DNA of 64,000 nucleotides from Phaseolus vulgaris (Eukaryota > Streptophyta > Magnoliopsida > Fabales > Fabaceae), in NCBI RefSeq assembly GCF_000499845.2, contig NC_023753.2, positions 9,439,791-9,503,790 of the forward strand. Reading direction: 5' to 3'. Position 1 is the first letter of the stretch. Every line of letters begins with the position of its first letter. Shown here piece after piece: positions 1 through 12,130 of the stretch. The translations under genes were made by a program, and so were the position numbers. The notes under the pieces were generated by a model. It saw only the letters and a program-made list of their open reading frames with translations. It searched no databases and was not told the origin of the DNA.

Positions 1-1226
1 CTTTCAGTCTGTTTTGTGACTACAGAGTCAAGGAAGAATAGATTAATAAAACAATGCTGTCCAATGCAGTTTCCTATTTTGTCAACTGGTATATGGGAAA
101 TACCTCAAACAATTATTCCTTTAGAATTAACACCTCATCACGCATCAAATTCCAACCTGATACTGCTCTTGGCTACTTTCCACTTAGCTTGAGCCCTTCG
201 GGAAACAATATACCACTAAGATCCTTAGTTTGTTTGAGATTCATAATCCCCAGCTTTCGTTCATAACACCAGCATGCGGTAAAAAGACAATTGCAAGCCA
301 CAGCTCATAGGAGGACTTCAATGTATGACGTTTAATATTTTATGTGTAACGTGTTTTATCAATAGTGACAGTATTATGTACGCATCATAGTGTTGAAACA
401 TACATTCTGAATTTAAGAAATTTGAAGAAAATCGGACTAAAACCGAAATTAACAGCACAGTGGAATCCCATCAACACGATTACAAAAGTAGACATTGTTG
501 ACAATGGCATGTCATCTGATGAAATTACCATTACGTAATACAAAAAAAATATTGCGATTGCACACTAAACAGTTAAAAAGGTTAAAGCAAGAATAACAGT
601 AACATGACGCAAGACTTTGGCATAAGTATAACAGCTATGTACTTGACTACTAAGCTGGAGTAGTTCAGCTGGTACTATGAGGACACGGATAATAATACAA
701 TAACACTACAAGCCCTGACCTAGCAGCAGGCAAGGAGATGCCGAAAGAGTAAGGATAAAATGTGGTTTTCCCCAATTCACATCTGGGAGTTTTCTTCCTC
801 CACCCCCAACAAATCTTTCCCTGCACCCATCATTTTCAGAAAAACCTCTTCATTTATTTTAAAAATATTTTCAGATTGTTCTTTCAGAAATATTTTCAGA
901 ACATATTTTATGAATTTGGAATTTACTATTTCGGAAGTAAAAAAAATATGTTCACAGAGAGGATATTTCATAATGGTTTTTTTATCTTTTGGATTTCCTA
1001 TTCTGAAACAACTTTTACTTATGAAACACATCTCCTATCCTAAAATCATCCAAAACTGTGTCAATTGATAATTTGAGTATTTCGATAAATATAGGGGTGC
1101 ATAAAAAAAAATGTTCATAAGATTCTTTTTACCCTTTTAATATCTACTTTAAAAGTAATAGAGTGATTTTTAATTAGTTGACATCTAAGCGTATGTTAAA
1201 ATTAAACAGTAAATAGAAACACCTAC
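1..1226 (-). other. Intron of the EMB8-like gene, running off the left edge
   Basis: This stretch lies downstream of the last recognisable exon of the minus-strand EMB8-like gene, and the GT donor sits at 1225-1226. I looked on the minus strand for the next expected part of the family (the segment leading to the conserved NHRG motif) and did not find it. The next exon is therefore probably outside the window. The short open frames here are AT-rich and look like chance. Confidence 0.5.
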
Positions 1227-1971
1227 TTGAGACGAAGAGTCACTTGTGAGGCCAGGAATAACTACAACAATGGGAATAGATTCATCTTCAGAAGCAACAT
1301 CATCCGAAACTGTAAAATTACCAGTCACAAAAAGACAGAAAGATCATGAATCTTCCTCTTTGACAGCTACCACAAAATTAAATTAAGTAAGCATGTTCAT
1401 AAAGCATAACTAAAACTTAAACACACAACAGTTTAATTATACATACCATGAGAACTGAACACCCAATCCAAGGCAATGGTTCCACCATCAGCAGTCCTAA
1501 ACAGTTCCCTGAAACAAAACTAATCATTGCATCATCAATCTTCAAATCTTCAACAGTCCGGTCAAGAGTTCCAATAAATAAATAGGAAGTAGTGGAAAAT
1601 GGTTGAAATGACCTGGCGTATTTCACCAAGGGAGGTCTGCCGAAGTAGTTCAAGAAAAGAGTCTGAAGATTCGGGCTGCAGAGCCAGGGCGTGGCGAAAT
1701 ATCTGCTGCGAAGAACCTCGCACTGCGAAACGACGGCGTGGTAGATTTGAGAGGAGGTGTTGTAGGAGAGAAGCACGGGGGAGCCTGGGAATCCGGAGAA
1801 GAGGTCTTGGAAGAAATGGAGTTGGAGGAAGTTGTAGAGAACAGAGAGGAGAAGGAACGCTGCAAGGAGAAGATAGTGCCAGAGAGGGATGAGAGAGAGG
1901 ACTTGGAGAAGGAGCCAGTATGCGTCGGAAGAAGATGCTGAATCGGGTATGCAGTAGCTTTCATCCATCAT
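1227..1971 (-). CDS. EMB8-like alpha/beta hydrolase, 5' exons (partial)
   Basis: Partial gene, cut by the left window edge. Three exons join in frame: 1971-1613, 1508-1447 and 1309-1227 (504 nt, 168 codons). Donors are GTCATT, GTATGT and GTAGGT; the acceptors end TTTCAG and TTACAG. The start is the ATG at 1971, with a second ATG directly after it. The N-terminus has a hydrophobic stretch at about residues 19-54, likely a membrane anchor. After it come the family signatures PWLCSPNLQT, FGRPP, TADGGTIALDW and IPGLTSDSS. These are typical of plant embryogenesis-associated EMB8-like esterases (YheT family of alpha/beta hydrolases). The nucleophile elbow and the rest of the fold lie off the left edge, so activity cannot be judged. 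The substrate is not known from sequence. The continuous open frame 1417-1971 reads through the first intron and is not the true product. Confidence 0.85.
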
Positions 1972-3280
1972 TCATGAATGGAGTTCAAAGAGCGGGATCA
2001 TCAATGTATCTAATAACCAATAGATTTAAAGTACACCGTATCAGAATCATTAGATATATTATTTTTTATAAGTTTAAAATTCACTTATTAAATTACTATA
2101 AACTCAAATTCATTGACCCCTAAAATGTCTTCTTTTCAAGAAAATCATTTAATATATTTAATTTATTTATTTTTATTCACATGAGGTTTAGTTATGATCT
2201 TTTATTTTATATTATGACTTTTTTTTCGTGGTGTTTGTTTGAAGTTGTTCTGTTATGTTATGGTTTTTTCTTTAAAACGACGTCGTAAAAAGACAGTGAG
2301 GAAGAAGAAGGTGGTGTGGAAAAAAGAGAAAACAGAAATAGGAATAGGAATGGTTGGTTATTCTGGCTAAACCCGTTTGAAGTGAAAACTGAATAGTGAA
2401 GAAATTGATTGCAGGTGTGGTGAGATGTGAAGCAGCAGTTGTAGGACCTCGCAACACGAATAATATTGACCCTCTGTTGGATCCATTCCCGTGATGAAGA
2501 AGATAATTCTTGTTTTGGATTGGTTGGTTTGTAAATTGTAAGGAAGTGAGGGCGCAGAAGTGTGGGGTAGAGGCTAGAAGGAGAGGAGGGGCCTACCAAA
2601 CATGGGTTACCCTATTACCTTTATTTAATTTGTTTTTTTCACAATGTGTATAACAGTAGAGAGAAATTATAATACAAGAAGAAAAGGCCTTATTATAGAA
2701 AGAAAGAAACGAAAGCTAAGTAATAACTAATGGAAATTTTTTATGAATACTAGAAAAAAAACAAACAAACCATGTGCTAATTCTTGATTTTTTTTATTTT
2801 TATTCAAAAATTATTTTAATCAAACATAAAAAATTGTTTTTGGTTAGGTTGAACTAAATAATAATTAACTAACTTTTTACACGAGAATACTTTATATTTT
2901 AATTTTTAATTATTTTTAAAGATGAATTTATAAACTTACAATTTTAATATTTTTTTAAAAAAAATTATAACCATCACATCACTCACAAATTTTTCAAAAA
3001 TTCAATTTATATATCTTAATCCAAATAACTTACATTTCTTCATACTTTCATCTCAAATAATTTATAGAAATTCATGTTTAATTCATTAATTCAAACTTAA
3101 TCCTAACAAATTAAAATTAAAGGTGTTTTTGTAAATAAATAAATTAAATAATAAATTTTTCAATTACATCAATTATAAATTTTTTACTTATTTCCTTTCA
3201 ATTTCCTTAGGTCTAAATAATTTCACTTCTCTTAATTAGTTTTGTTTCTTCCATCTTCATCCAAAGACAACACTAGATAT
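1972..3280. other. Upstream region of the EMB8-like gene and AT-rich spacer
   Basis: No gene is supported. Positions 2258-2600 are more GC-rich and, on the minus strand, rich in pyrimidines with TCTTC and CCTC runs. This would suit the promoter or 5' untranslated part of the minus-strand EMB8-like gene. A 113-codon minus-strand open frame here (2258-2599) is low complexity and matches no family I know. From 2640 to 3280 the sequence is plain AT-rich spacer. Confidence 0.4.
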
Positions 3281-3867
3281 TGCTGATATTTTTCTCGACA
3301 AGTGTACCGAATCAATTGTAATATAGTACTCTTTAAAGTACGAATGTCGAACCCACAGGGAACAATTCTAATTAAGATGTTTTGTTATAAAACTTATTAA
3401 GTCTAGAAAATAATGTTGAGAACATTTTCATAACCAAATTAAAGATTTCACAAATAACTCGGAGAGTTAAGGTTTGATTCAACCAAAATCAAAACTAACT
3501 TATCAAATATAGATAAAGATACTTGGGATTGAATTGTGCCTATTTCAATCATCTGTATTTTGGAATAATACAATATATAATACTCAAAACTATTTATTTT
3601 TTATGCTTAATTTAAAGTCATTCACCTTGATTCCTCACAGATGAAATTCATAAGATAATTTCTCAAACACCGATTCCTCATATATTTAACAAATCATCCA
3701 GCTTTAGGAACATAATTTTGATGCAATCAATAACCAAAAATCTATTCCTAGCATTACAAGTTATCAAGTATTTTCGTCTATTTCAGATCCTTAAAAGTAC
3801 TTTCCAGTTAAATTTAAGGATCACAATCAAGACTCCATTGAACAGATAGAATCAAGCAATAAGCATT

Positions 3868-5328
3868 TTGTCCCAACTACCTACCCCTTGTATTAAGGGT
3901 GACATGATTGTTGTCCAGATTGATGAGGCAAATTACTTGGCTGGTCTTGAGGATTGCAAAACTCATCTCCATGGTCGGGTTATTCTATCTAAGGGGGATA
4001 AACCTCTCACACACCTGAATTTAACTAAAAAGTTGCAGCCGATGTGGAAAGCTCTTGGACCATGGAAAGCAATTCCTCTTGGAAAGGGTTTCTATGAGTT
4101 TGAGTTCGCTTCTATAGAAGACGTGAGATGGGCCCTCGGAATGGGTTCCCTCAAGTTATCTCCTGGTTTATTGAGATTGTTTGCCTGGACAAAAGACTTT
4201 GTCCCAGCTACCATGAAGAATACCAAAACTCAGACATGGGTTAGAATCTACCATTTGCCTTTGGAGTATTGGAAACCAAATACAATATATTCCATCGTTA
4301 GAGGCCTTGGTACTCCTTTGTCTTTGGATGAGCATACTATGAGAAAGAATAAGGGTATGTTTGCTAGAGTGTTGGTGGATATTGATCTTCTGTCCCCTCT
4401 CTCCGATCAACTTTTGGTTGAACGTCCAGACTTTGCTTTTGTAGCTGGTGTGGAATATGAATGGCTCCCTCCTTTTTGCTCTCATTGTAAGATGATTGGG
4501 CACGAGCTTGCTCAGTGTCGGGCGATCCATGACCAGGGTCGTGTTCTTGGGCCTCAACATAAACCTTCTTAGAAGGCATCTTCTGATGAACGGGACCAAG
4601 GGAGGACCGTGATTCCTAAACAACGTAAAGAATATAGGAAAAAAGATCCAAAGACAAAACTCGTGGAAGGCCTCATTGATAAGTTGAAAGTTGATGAAAC
4701 AGGTGGAGGGGAGGATGTTTTTGCAGATATGCCTCCTCTTGAGGATGCTTCAGATCACGATAGGTCCTCACCCAAGCAGGGGTTGTCCACTCCCACTTTG
4801 GATTCACTTGTTGTTATGCAAGCTAAGGACTCAAAGTCAAATTCAACAACTTTTATTGATGATCATCATGTGGAGGTATCTGTTCCTGTGATTGTACCAT
4901 CTCCGTTGCGTACTACCTCTCCTCGGAGGGTTAAATCACATGCGGATACTAATGCACCAGTTCCTAATGTGGAGGTCTCTACTATTGTGACTGTACCATC
5001 TCAGTCGCCTCATCCCTCCCCTCGAAAGGCTAAATATCTTGGGGATGTTAAAGCAATATCGTTGGTCCTTCAAAATCACTTTTCTTCTCTTGATGGTTTG
5101 GAAACTACAGATGTGGGAGTTGATTCTCATATTGGAGCGTCAACTATTTCGCCTGCCATTGTTGGAATTAATTCTGATCATAATGAAAATCAGGTTGTTT
5201 CAAAATTTTGGACTGACTTTAATGACAAGGAGGAGGATGACAGTGATAATGGGGAGGAAACAGTTCGCACTAAAAGAAAACCAGGGAGACCACCTAAGGG
5301 GACTGGTAAATCTACAACGTCGCAATGA
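3868..5328 (+). pseudogene. LINE ORF1 (gag-like RNA-binding protein), one internal stop
   Basis: This frame encodes the LINE nucleic-acid-binding protein. The first 230 codons form the plant DUF4283-type domain, with the typical GKGFYEF and RIYHLPLEYW stretches. A CCHC zinc knuckle of the form CSHC-x4-H-x4-C follows at about 4477-4518. The frame is broken once, by TAG at 4570-4572, and then continues in the same frame to TGA at 5326-5328. The second half is acidic and Ser/Thr-rich and ends with an AT-hook-like KRKPGRPPK. There is no family-like start: the first in-frame ATG is at 3904, already inside the domain, and an in-frame stop lies upstream at 3847. The N-terminus is therefore lost at the junction. 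Such proteins coat the LINE RNA. Confidence 0.85.
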
Positions 5329-8300
5329 AGGTCTCTTCATTTTTTTGGAATGTCAGAGGATTGGGGAACCACAAAATTGTGGAGATGTTGCTTAGTTTAC
5401 TTAACCTACATAAACCTCTCCTGGTTTTTCTTGTTGAACCCATGATGTCGTACACTAATGCTTTCGACGTCCTTTTCAAATCTGTTAATATGCATTTGGT
5501 GGCTACGTCTCCTATTGTTAATAAAGTTGTTAAGCTTTGGTGTTTGTCGGTTCCTAATCTTGTCCAAAATTTCTTGGTTAATGATCAATTTATCTCTGTA
5601 ACTTGTCGTCTGCAGGATAAAAGTTTTAGCTTTGCAGGTGTTTATGGTGCTAACACATACTTGTCTAGACGATTTTTATGGAGGGATCTTAGTTTCTTCA
5701 TAGGGCCTTGGTGTATTCTGGGAGATTTTAATGTTGTGCTCTCGGCGGATGACTGTAAAGGGGGGTGGCTCCTAATCAGGTTTCTTGTAATGAATTCCTG
5801 GACTGGATTAATACTAATGATCTTTCTTGTATGCCTTTTACTGGATCTTGTTATACTTGGTGTAACGGAAGGAGAGGGTTGCATAGAATTCACAAAAGAC
5901 TGGATAGGGCTTTATGTAATGGAGTGTGTATGGATGAATGGGAATCTTGTTCTTATCAGGTTCTTGTTAAAAATTGTTCTAATCATTCCCCTATTCTTGC
6001 TAGTCTTGCTAGTAATTCTTTGCAGAAGGTTAGCAATTTTTGTTTCTTTTCGATGTGGCTTCAGGACACTTCGTGTCTAAAGCTTATTCATGATTCTTGG
6101 GCTAATCAGGTTGTTGGTTGTCCTATGTTTATCTTGCAACATAAGTTAAAAAGGTTGAAACTTGAGCTCCGTGACTAGAATAAAAATTCTTTTGGTAATG
6201 TTCATAATGGAGTTCTTCTTAAGCAGGGCATCCTTCTTGGTATTCAAAAAAGCTTAGAGACTGCTAGTTTGTCTGATAGTGATGGACTTCTCTGTCAAGA
6301 AAAGATTGCTAAGGAGGAGCTTGATCATGCTCTTCACTGTCAATATTTGTTTTGGAAAGAAAGGGCTAGGATGTTATGGTTCAAGGATGGATATCGAAAT
6401 ACTACTTTTTTCCATGCGGTGGTGAAAAGGAGATATAATTCTAGTGGAATTCATCGTCTACGGATTGATAATGAGGTTACGGAGGATCCTAAAATCATTG
6501 AGGATCATATTTTGGACTTTTATAAAAATCTTTATGCTGAGTCTATTTCTAATGTTCTGGATACTGATAATATGGAAGATTTTATTAGTACTTATATTCC
6601 TGCGATGGTTTCCTCTGAAATTAAAAATGCTGTTTTTAATCTTAACGGTAATAGTGCTCCTGGTCCTGATGGTTTTGGTGGTTTTTGCTATCATTCTTGC
6701 TGGGAAATTATTGGGACAGATGTTTGCAATGTTGTTCAACAGTTTTTTAAACAAAACTGGGTTCTCCCTGGAATGAACAGTAATGTGGTATCTCTTATTC
6801 CAAAGGTTCAGGGTGCTGATTCCATTAAAGATTACAGGCCAATTGCTGTTGCTAATTTCAAGTTTAAGATTATTTCCAAGATACTGGCGGATAGGCTTGC
6901 ACTTGTGCCTGCTAGAATCATTTCTCCTAATCAATATGGATTTGTGCAGGGTAGACAGATTCAGGATTGCATTGGTATTGCTTCTGAAGCTATTAACCTA
7001 CTTTCTAAAAAGGTTAGAGGAGGTAATGTGGCTTACAAAGTTGATATTCATAAAGCTTTTGACACTCTAAGTTGGAAGTTCTTATTATTAGTTTTAAAAC
7101 GCTTTGGTTTTCACCCCTCATTTGTCGGTTGGATTAGTACAATTCTCCGTTCAGCTATGCTTTCTATAAGAATAAGTGGTAGTTTGGTGGGTTTTTTTCC
7201 TTGCAGTCGAGGGGTAAGACAAGGTGATCCATTGTCTCCTTTACTTTTCTGTCTTGCAGAGGAAGTTCTTAGTAGAGGTCTCTCTAAGCTTGTGAATGAT
7301 AAAAAGATTTTAAATATGGCCAGTCCGCACGGTTATCTCACTCCCTCTCATATTTTGTATGCTGATGACATATTTATTTTTTGTAGGGGGGATATTAAGT
7401 CTCTTAGAAATTTGAGTTCTTTTCTTAAAACATATGGTGATTTTTCTGGTCAATATATTAATAACTCTAAAAGTAGTTTCTTCACCATGGATAATTCTCC
7501 AAGATTTGTCACCAAAATTCAAAATATTCTTTCCTGTAGTCATGGTTGTTTGCCTTTCCATTATTTAGGAGTGCCTATCTTTGTTGGTGCTCCAAAGTGT
7601 CGGTTTCTTCAACCTTTGGCTGATAAAGTTAAATTGAAGCTAGCATCTTGGAAAGGTAAATCTCTTAGCATGATGGGTCGAATTTAGTTGGTCAATACAG
7701 TGATTACTGGATCTCTAGCTTATAGTTTTAATATGTATAAGTGGCCTGTTTCACTTATTAAGCAAGTTGAGCAGTGGTGTCGGAATTTTATTTGGACTGG
7801 TGATATTCTGAAAAAAGGTATTGCTACCGTTAATTGGGGGAAAATTTGTTCACCTCTTGAGGATGAAGGCTTGAATATCATTAATCTTCATCATGAAAAT
7901 AATGCATATCTTCTTAAGCTTGCTTAGAACTTTGCTTATAGCGACAAACCTTGGTCTTTACTCTTGAAAGCCAGGGTTCTTAAATCAAAATATGAATTTC
8001 GAACGGTTTATAGATCTTCCTCTCTCTGGCCTGAAATTAAGCAATTTTATTCTACCATACTTGACTATACTTATTGGACTGTTGGTACAGGTTCTTTTAT
8101 TAATTTCTGGAATGATAAATGGTGCTCTACTACTTCTTTAGCAAATATTGCAGGGTTATCTGATGGTGTTAGCATTCCGGATACAGTCTCTCAATTTTGG
8201 ACAGGTTGTGATTGGAATATTCCCTTCTCTTTACAGCAGATGCCTCTTTTTTTTAATCATATCATGATTAGAGAGGAACAGGATATTCCTAATTGGATTC

Positions 8301-9407
8301 TAAATGAGTCTGGTCATTTCACTCTTAAATCGGCTAGGACTTTTTTCTTGGAACCAGGAGTTCCAGGTGGTTAGGGTAAATTCCTTTGGTCTTCATCTAT
8401 TCCACCTTCCAAAACTCTAGTACTCTGGAAAATTTTTCATGAGCGACTTCCTACAGATCAACGTATTCAGAATAAGGGTTTGCATATATGTTCTATTTGT
8501 TCGCTTTGTGAAAAGCAAGAGGAATCTATTCAACATCTATTTTTTGAATGTTCTAACGCATTGCATATTTGGAGTTGGGTACGACAAATTTTTCTTACTT
8601 CTCATTTCTCTAATAAGGATGATCTACTTTCTTTTATTAAGAGTGATGACAGTCCTTTGGTTAAATTGATTAAGCTTGCGGTGATAACCTTTTCTATATG
8701 GATGATATGGCGTATGAGGAATTATGCTAGATATCAGGATAAGATTGGGGTTTCTAAGGCCATTTCAATAATTAAAGATTTAACTTGTCTAGTGGGAAAT
8801 TCGTCTAAAGCTTCAATGAAGAATGATATGTTGGACTTCAACGTGATTAAGTTTTTCGGTATTAAGACTCGTAGTGGTAAAGTTCTTCGTCCTCTTTCTA
8901 TTAGATGGGAATTTCCTTCACCAGGCTGGGTCAAAATTAATACTGATGGGGCTGCTAGGGGGTATCCTGGTCTTGCTACTTGTGGAGGTATTTTTCGTGG
9001 GAGTATGGGAGAATTTATTGGTGCTTTTTCAGCGTTTCTTGAAGTTCAAACTGCTTTGGTTGCTGAGTTTTATGGAGTTATACATGCTATGGAGGAAGCT
9101 AAAAAAAATGGGACTTACTAATGACTGGCTTGAATGTGATTCTGCCTTGGTTTGTGCTGCGTTTATTGTTAGGACTAATGTTCCGTGGATGCTTCAGAAT
9201 CGATGGAATACTTGTCTTAATTTTTGTGGGACAATCAGGTTTAGGGTAACTCATATTTTTCGTGAAGGGAATGCGTGTGCTGATAAGTTGGCTAATTTAG
9301 GATTTATTCATAGAGAATCTTTTCATTGGTATAATAAACTCTCAGCTAGTCTGTTCTTAGAATTCTTTATGAATAGGTATAATCTACCTATGTATCATTT
9401 GTGTTAA
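5325..9407 (+). pseudogene. LINE ORF2 (endonuclease, reverse transcriptase, RNase H), frame-broken
   Basis: ORF2 starts at ATG 5325, overlapping the ORF1 stop as ATGA. The endonuclease begins FFWNVRGLGN and has the GDFN motif near 5720-5745. A G-run frameshift near 5756-5766 moves the reading to another frame. The reverse transcriptase follows, with APGPDGF, SLIPK, RQGDPLSPLLF and an intact YADD catalytic box at 7358-7369. A Cys/His zinc-binding region lies at about 8480-8570. RNase H follows from about 8930, with its acidic residues in TDGAA, AEFYG, ECDSA and REGNACADKLAN. In-frame TAG stops lie at 6176, 7685, 7925 and 8372, and an A-run frameshift near 9100-9110. Relative to related proteins, three stops replace Trp and one replaces Gln. 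The product cannot be made in full. Confidence 0.92.
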
Positions 9408-9574
9408 CATATGGGTTTTGGTCTAGTCCCCCTATATTTTTGTATTTTTTTTTTTTTTTTAATGATATTTTTTTCATGTGATGGCAGATGATTGTTGTTT
9501 CTTGAGGTGTCAGCTTAGCTGAGATGTCAAGTTGCATAGTGATGCCTAACACGAAAACTTTATAAAAAAAAAAA
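9408..9574 (+). other. LINE 3' untranslated region and tail
   Basis: After the ORF2 stop comes about 150 bp with a T-run (9446-9460), ATGGCAGATGATTG and TTGAGGTGTCAGCTTAG, ending ACGAAAACTTTATA plus an A-run. The same 3' end recurs at 18900-19077 on the plus strand, and on the minus strand at 58915-59069, 61780-61915 and 62152-62330. This defines the family's 3' terminus. Confidence 0.8.
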
Positions 9575-9610
9575 CATGAAACGAAAATACCAAAAACAAG
9601 TAGAAACGAA

Positions 9611-9616
<6 letters not shown>

Positions 9617-9647
<31 letters not shown>
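9617..9647. repeat. AT dinucleotide microsatellite
   Basis: An uninterrupted run of about 14-15 AT units lies just after the LINE tail. It is in the right-hand part of the split LTR-like repeat. Confidence 0.9.
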
Positions 9648-9649
<2 letters not shown>

Positions 9650-9892
9650 CAAGAATACATTTGAACAGAGTAGATTACATTCAATCACAAGTTAGAAAGC
9701 ACTTAGCCACTCATGACAGCTCCTCCAATCTTCATTTTTTATCTGGATTGCATAAGAAGAGCTGATTTGAGCAAGTTCTTCTCCTAAGAGAAGAGGTTTT
9801 CTTCTCTTTCTTTCACTAGCTTCTCTCTAAAAATCACTTTTTGTTTCCACCGCTTCCTTTTGAGTTGTGTTTCAAAATTTATATAATGAACT

Positions 9893-10023
9893 TTAGCTCA
9901 AGCTAGCCAATTTAGCTTAAGCTAGATCTTTCGGTGCATTTTTAGCTTGAGCTAGCGATTCTAGCTTGGACTAGATTAGTACTGCACCTTTAATCAACTC
10001 TGGACATATTTAGCTTGAGCTAA
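9893..10023. repeat. Cluster of AGCTTGAGCTAG-type motifs
   Basis: Within about 130 bp there are six variants of TAGCTTGAGCTAG or TAGCTCAAGCTAG, several close to palindromic. They lie in the right-hand part of the split LTR. They may be degenerate tandem units of the LTR promoter region; the role is unknown. Confidence 0.6.
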
Positions 10024-10282
10024 ATCCTCTTGTGATCCAATTAAGTTTTTGCTTTCTTTCTTTTAATGCCAGCTTGAATACATTCTTCCAATGCTTCATA
10101 TTCATTTGCAATTTACACAAAAATTGAGATTAAATTTCTTCACTTTTTTCTTGGTTCAAAATATATAATCAGATTCAATAATTCTCAAATTAGAGTAATT
10201 TTCTTACATTAAACAACAATTAAGTTCCAAAGTGTTCAATTTTATCAATCATAAAAACTACACATTGACACTTATCAAATAT

Positions 10283-12130
10283 AACATTAGCTTTTGTAAA
10301 AAATATGAAATAATGTGATTTTTGCATTAAAGTAGTGCCTTTTTTTAAAAAATTACAATTTTAGGCAATTTTTTTTTATGGAAATTCATAAGTTCATATT
10401 CAATGAATACAACTTCAAACTATACAATTTTGATATCTGGTGATAAAATTTTAGAACAACTTTGACTTTAAATTGTATAACAACTTTTACTTTGAAATCA
10501 TATCATACAACTTACTTATTTTTTTGTAAAAAATAGAAAGAAAAAAAATACTCAAAATCGTAATTTAAAAAACAATACATAAATTTAGTGAAAGAACCCG
10601 ACAATGCTTGTTCACCTTTTTATGTCTTTGAGGAACATCACTGAAAAATCTTCAATTGCAAAGAAAAAATATAATAAACTAATGTACACCTTTATCCTAT
10701 CTTTTGTAACTAACTTCAATGACAGAATAATCTCCTAGCATTGATCAATCTCTTATTTATTCGTCAAAAATAGGAGAGGACTAATTGAGTCTCAAAAAGT
10801 AGGTTAGAAATCTTAATCCTTTATGTAAAAGGTGGATTGCCAGATTAATTGACCAATTTTTTTAATTTTATTATATATATTTATATATTGAAAGAATATT
10901 TAATCATTTAAATGTTTTGTAAGTTTTTAATTGATTAATTAATATTTTTTATTAAGTAGATTAAAATAGTTATTATCTTTAAATATAAAATTATTATTAT
11001 AATTAATAATTTGAAAGTAAATATTAATTATTTAAGTTATCACATTATTGTGTATTTATATTTTTTAAATAATCTAACATAAAAAATTTAATTTTTTTTT
11101 ATCTTATTTTGTAGTTTTAAAGAATGGGAGTGTGTCCCTCCTTACTTCTAACTTGTTAATCAAGCTCAACAAGAACAAGTAAAGAGTTGACGAGTTAAAA
11201 ATTACAAAAACAATATAATATCAATAAATAATTTTGATAGATTGAATTAAATTTTCACGTGAAAAAATTATAAAAAAAAAGACTTAAAAGGTGATATATT
11301 TAAGAGACACAAGGATAAATAATTAAAATCATATATTTTAATTTAATTAAAGTGACTAATTATCTACTAAAATAAGTTATTATATATATATATATAAATG
11401 ATTAATCTATCTAAGTGTGTAAATTGTAAAAGTAGTGTATTACATCAATATAATATATAAAAGAATTTAATAACATAATTCCGATATGATATCGAATATC
11501 CATCAATCGACATATACAAAATACATAAAGAAAAAAAATATGTTAATTAATACCCACTAAATTATATAAAGAATTAGATAATATGTTTTATATCATGATT
11601 ATATATGTTAATTACAGATCAATAATAATATGGTCTATTACAACTATATAATTAGATATAACAAACAAAAACAAAGGTATGTTATCATTATAATATTAAT
11701 TATATCAAATTAACTATCAAAATTAAGAAAAAAAAAAGAAGGAAAACATGAAAAAAAAAATCAATTATTCAAATGTCTGAGTACCTTACAATAACAATAA
11801 TAAAATATAATACAAAACAATTTTACAAAATTAACGAATAAGTTATAAATTTACAAATTATAAGATAAATAAAAATATAAAAACAAAATAAAACGTAAAA
11901 ATAAAGTATCACTCAATTTTTTTGTTACACAATTAATAATAGATAAAATACTACGAGAATTGCAAGAAATCATTGTCCGCAATATTTATTATGAATCATA
12001 CAGTTAAAAAAACAAGTGTCTGAATAACTTATTTTAGATTATTGTACATCATCACCTAATTTATCATTTTAATAAATCTGAAATTATTAATTTAGATTAT
12101 TGAATAATTTCTGTTATCAGCGCCATCTTT
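10283..12130. other. AT-rich spacer
   Basis: Very AT-rich sequence with homopolymer runs and short TA microsatellites (for example 11381-11396). I see no coding region, RNA gene or clear element ends. The last few hundred bases should hold the promoter of the RRM gene, but I could not fix a TATA box. Confidence 0.5.

Larger units (their letters stand above)
3866..9574 (+). mobile_element. L1-type LINE (non-LTR retrotransposon), degenerate
   Basis: The element carries, in order, ORF1 (DUF4283-like domain, zinc knuckle), a 4-nt ORF1/ORF2 overlap, endonuclease, reverse transcriptase, a zinc-binding region and RNase H, then a 3' end with T- and A-rich runs and a short A tail. This is the usual plant L1 layout. 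Its 5' end is truncated: the open frame begins directly at the junction with the LTR-like repeat, without a 5' leader. Five in-frame TAG codons and two homopolymer frameshifts make it non-autonomous. I found no convincing target duplication. A second, 5'-truncated copy of its last 0.9 kb lies at 18195-19077. Confidence 0.93.
3281..10277 (-). repeat. Solo-LTR-like repeat, minus orientation, split by a LINE
   Basis: The outer parts, 3281-3865 and about 9575-10277, look like one LTR of about 1.3 kb. Read on the minus strand it begins TGATAAGTGTC (10277) and ends TATCAGCA (3281), so the ends are TG...CA. The flanks GATAT (3276-3280) and AATAT (10278-10282) could be an aged 5-bp target duplication with one mismatch. 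A related repeat at 33529-34648 shares the same landmarks in order: CAAGTGYACCG, then CGA-CCCACA-GGAACAAT, then GATTCCTC, then GACACTTATCA. No internal retrotransposon genes belong to it. The LINE sits in the middle. Confidence 0.55.

Noticed and set aside
1417..1971. A 184-codon continuous minus-strand protein
   Set aside because: It reads through an intron. Splicing at 1613/1508 restores the conserved ELFRTADGGTIALDW stretch, which lies in another frame.
2258..2599. A 113-codon minus-strand frame as a gene
   Set aside because: Ser/Phe-rich low complexity, no domain, and it lies where the promoter of the EMB8-like gene should be.
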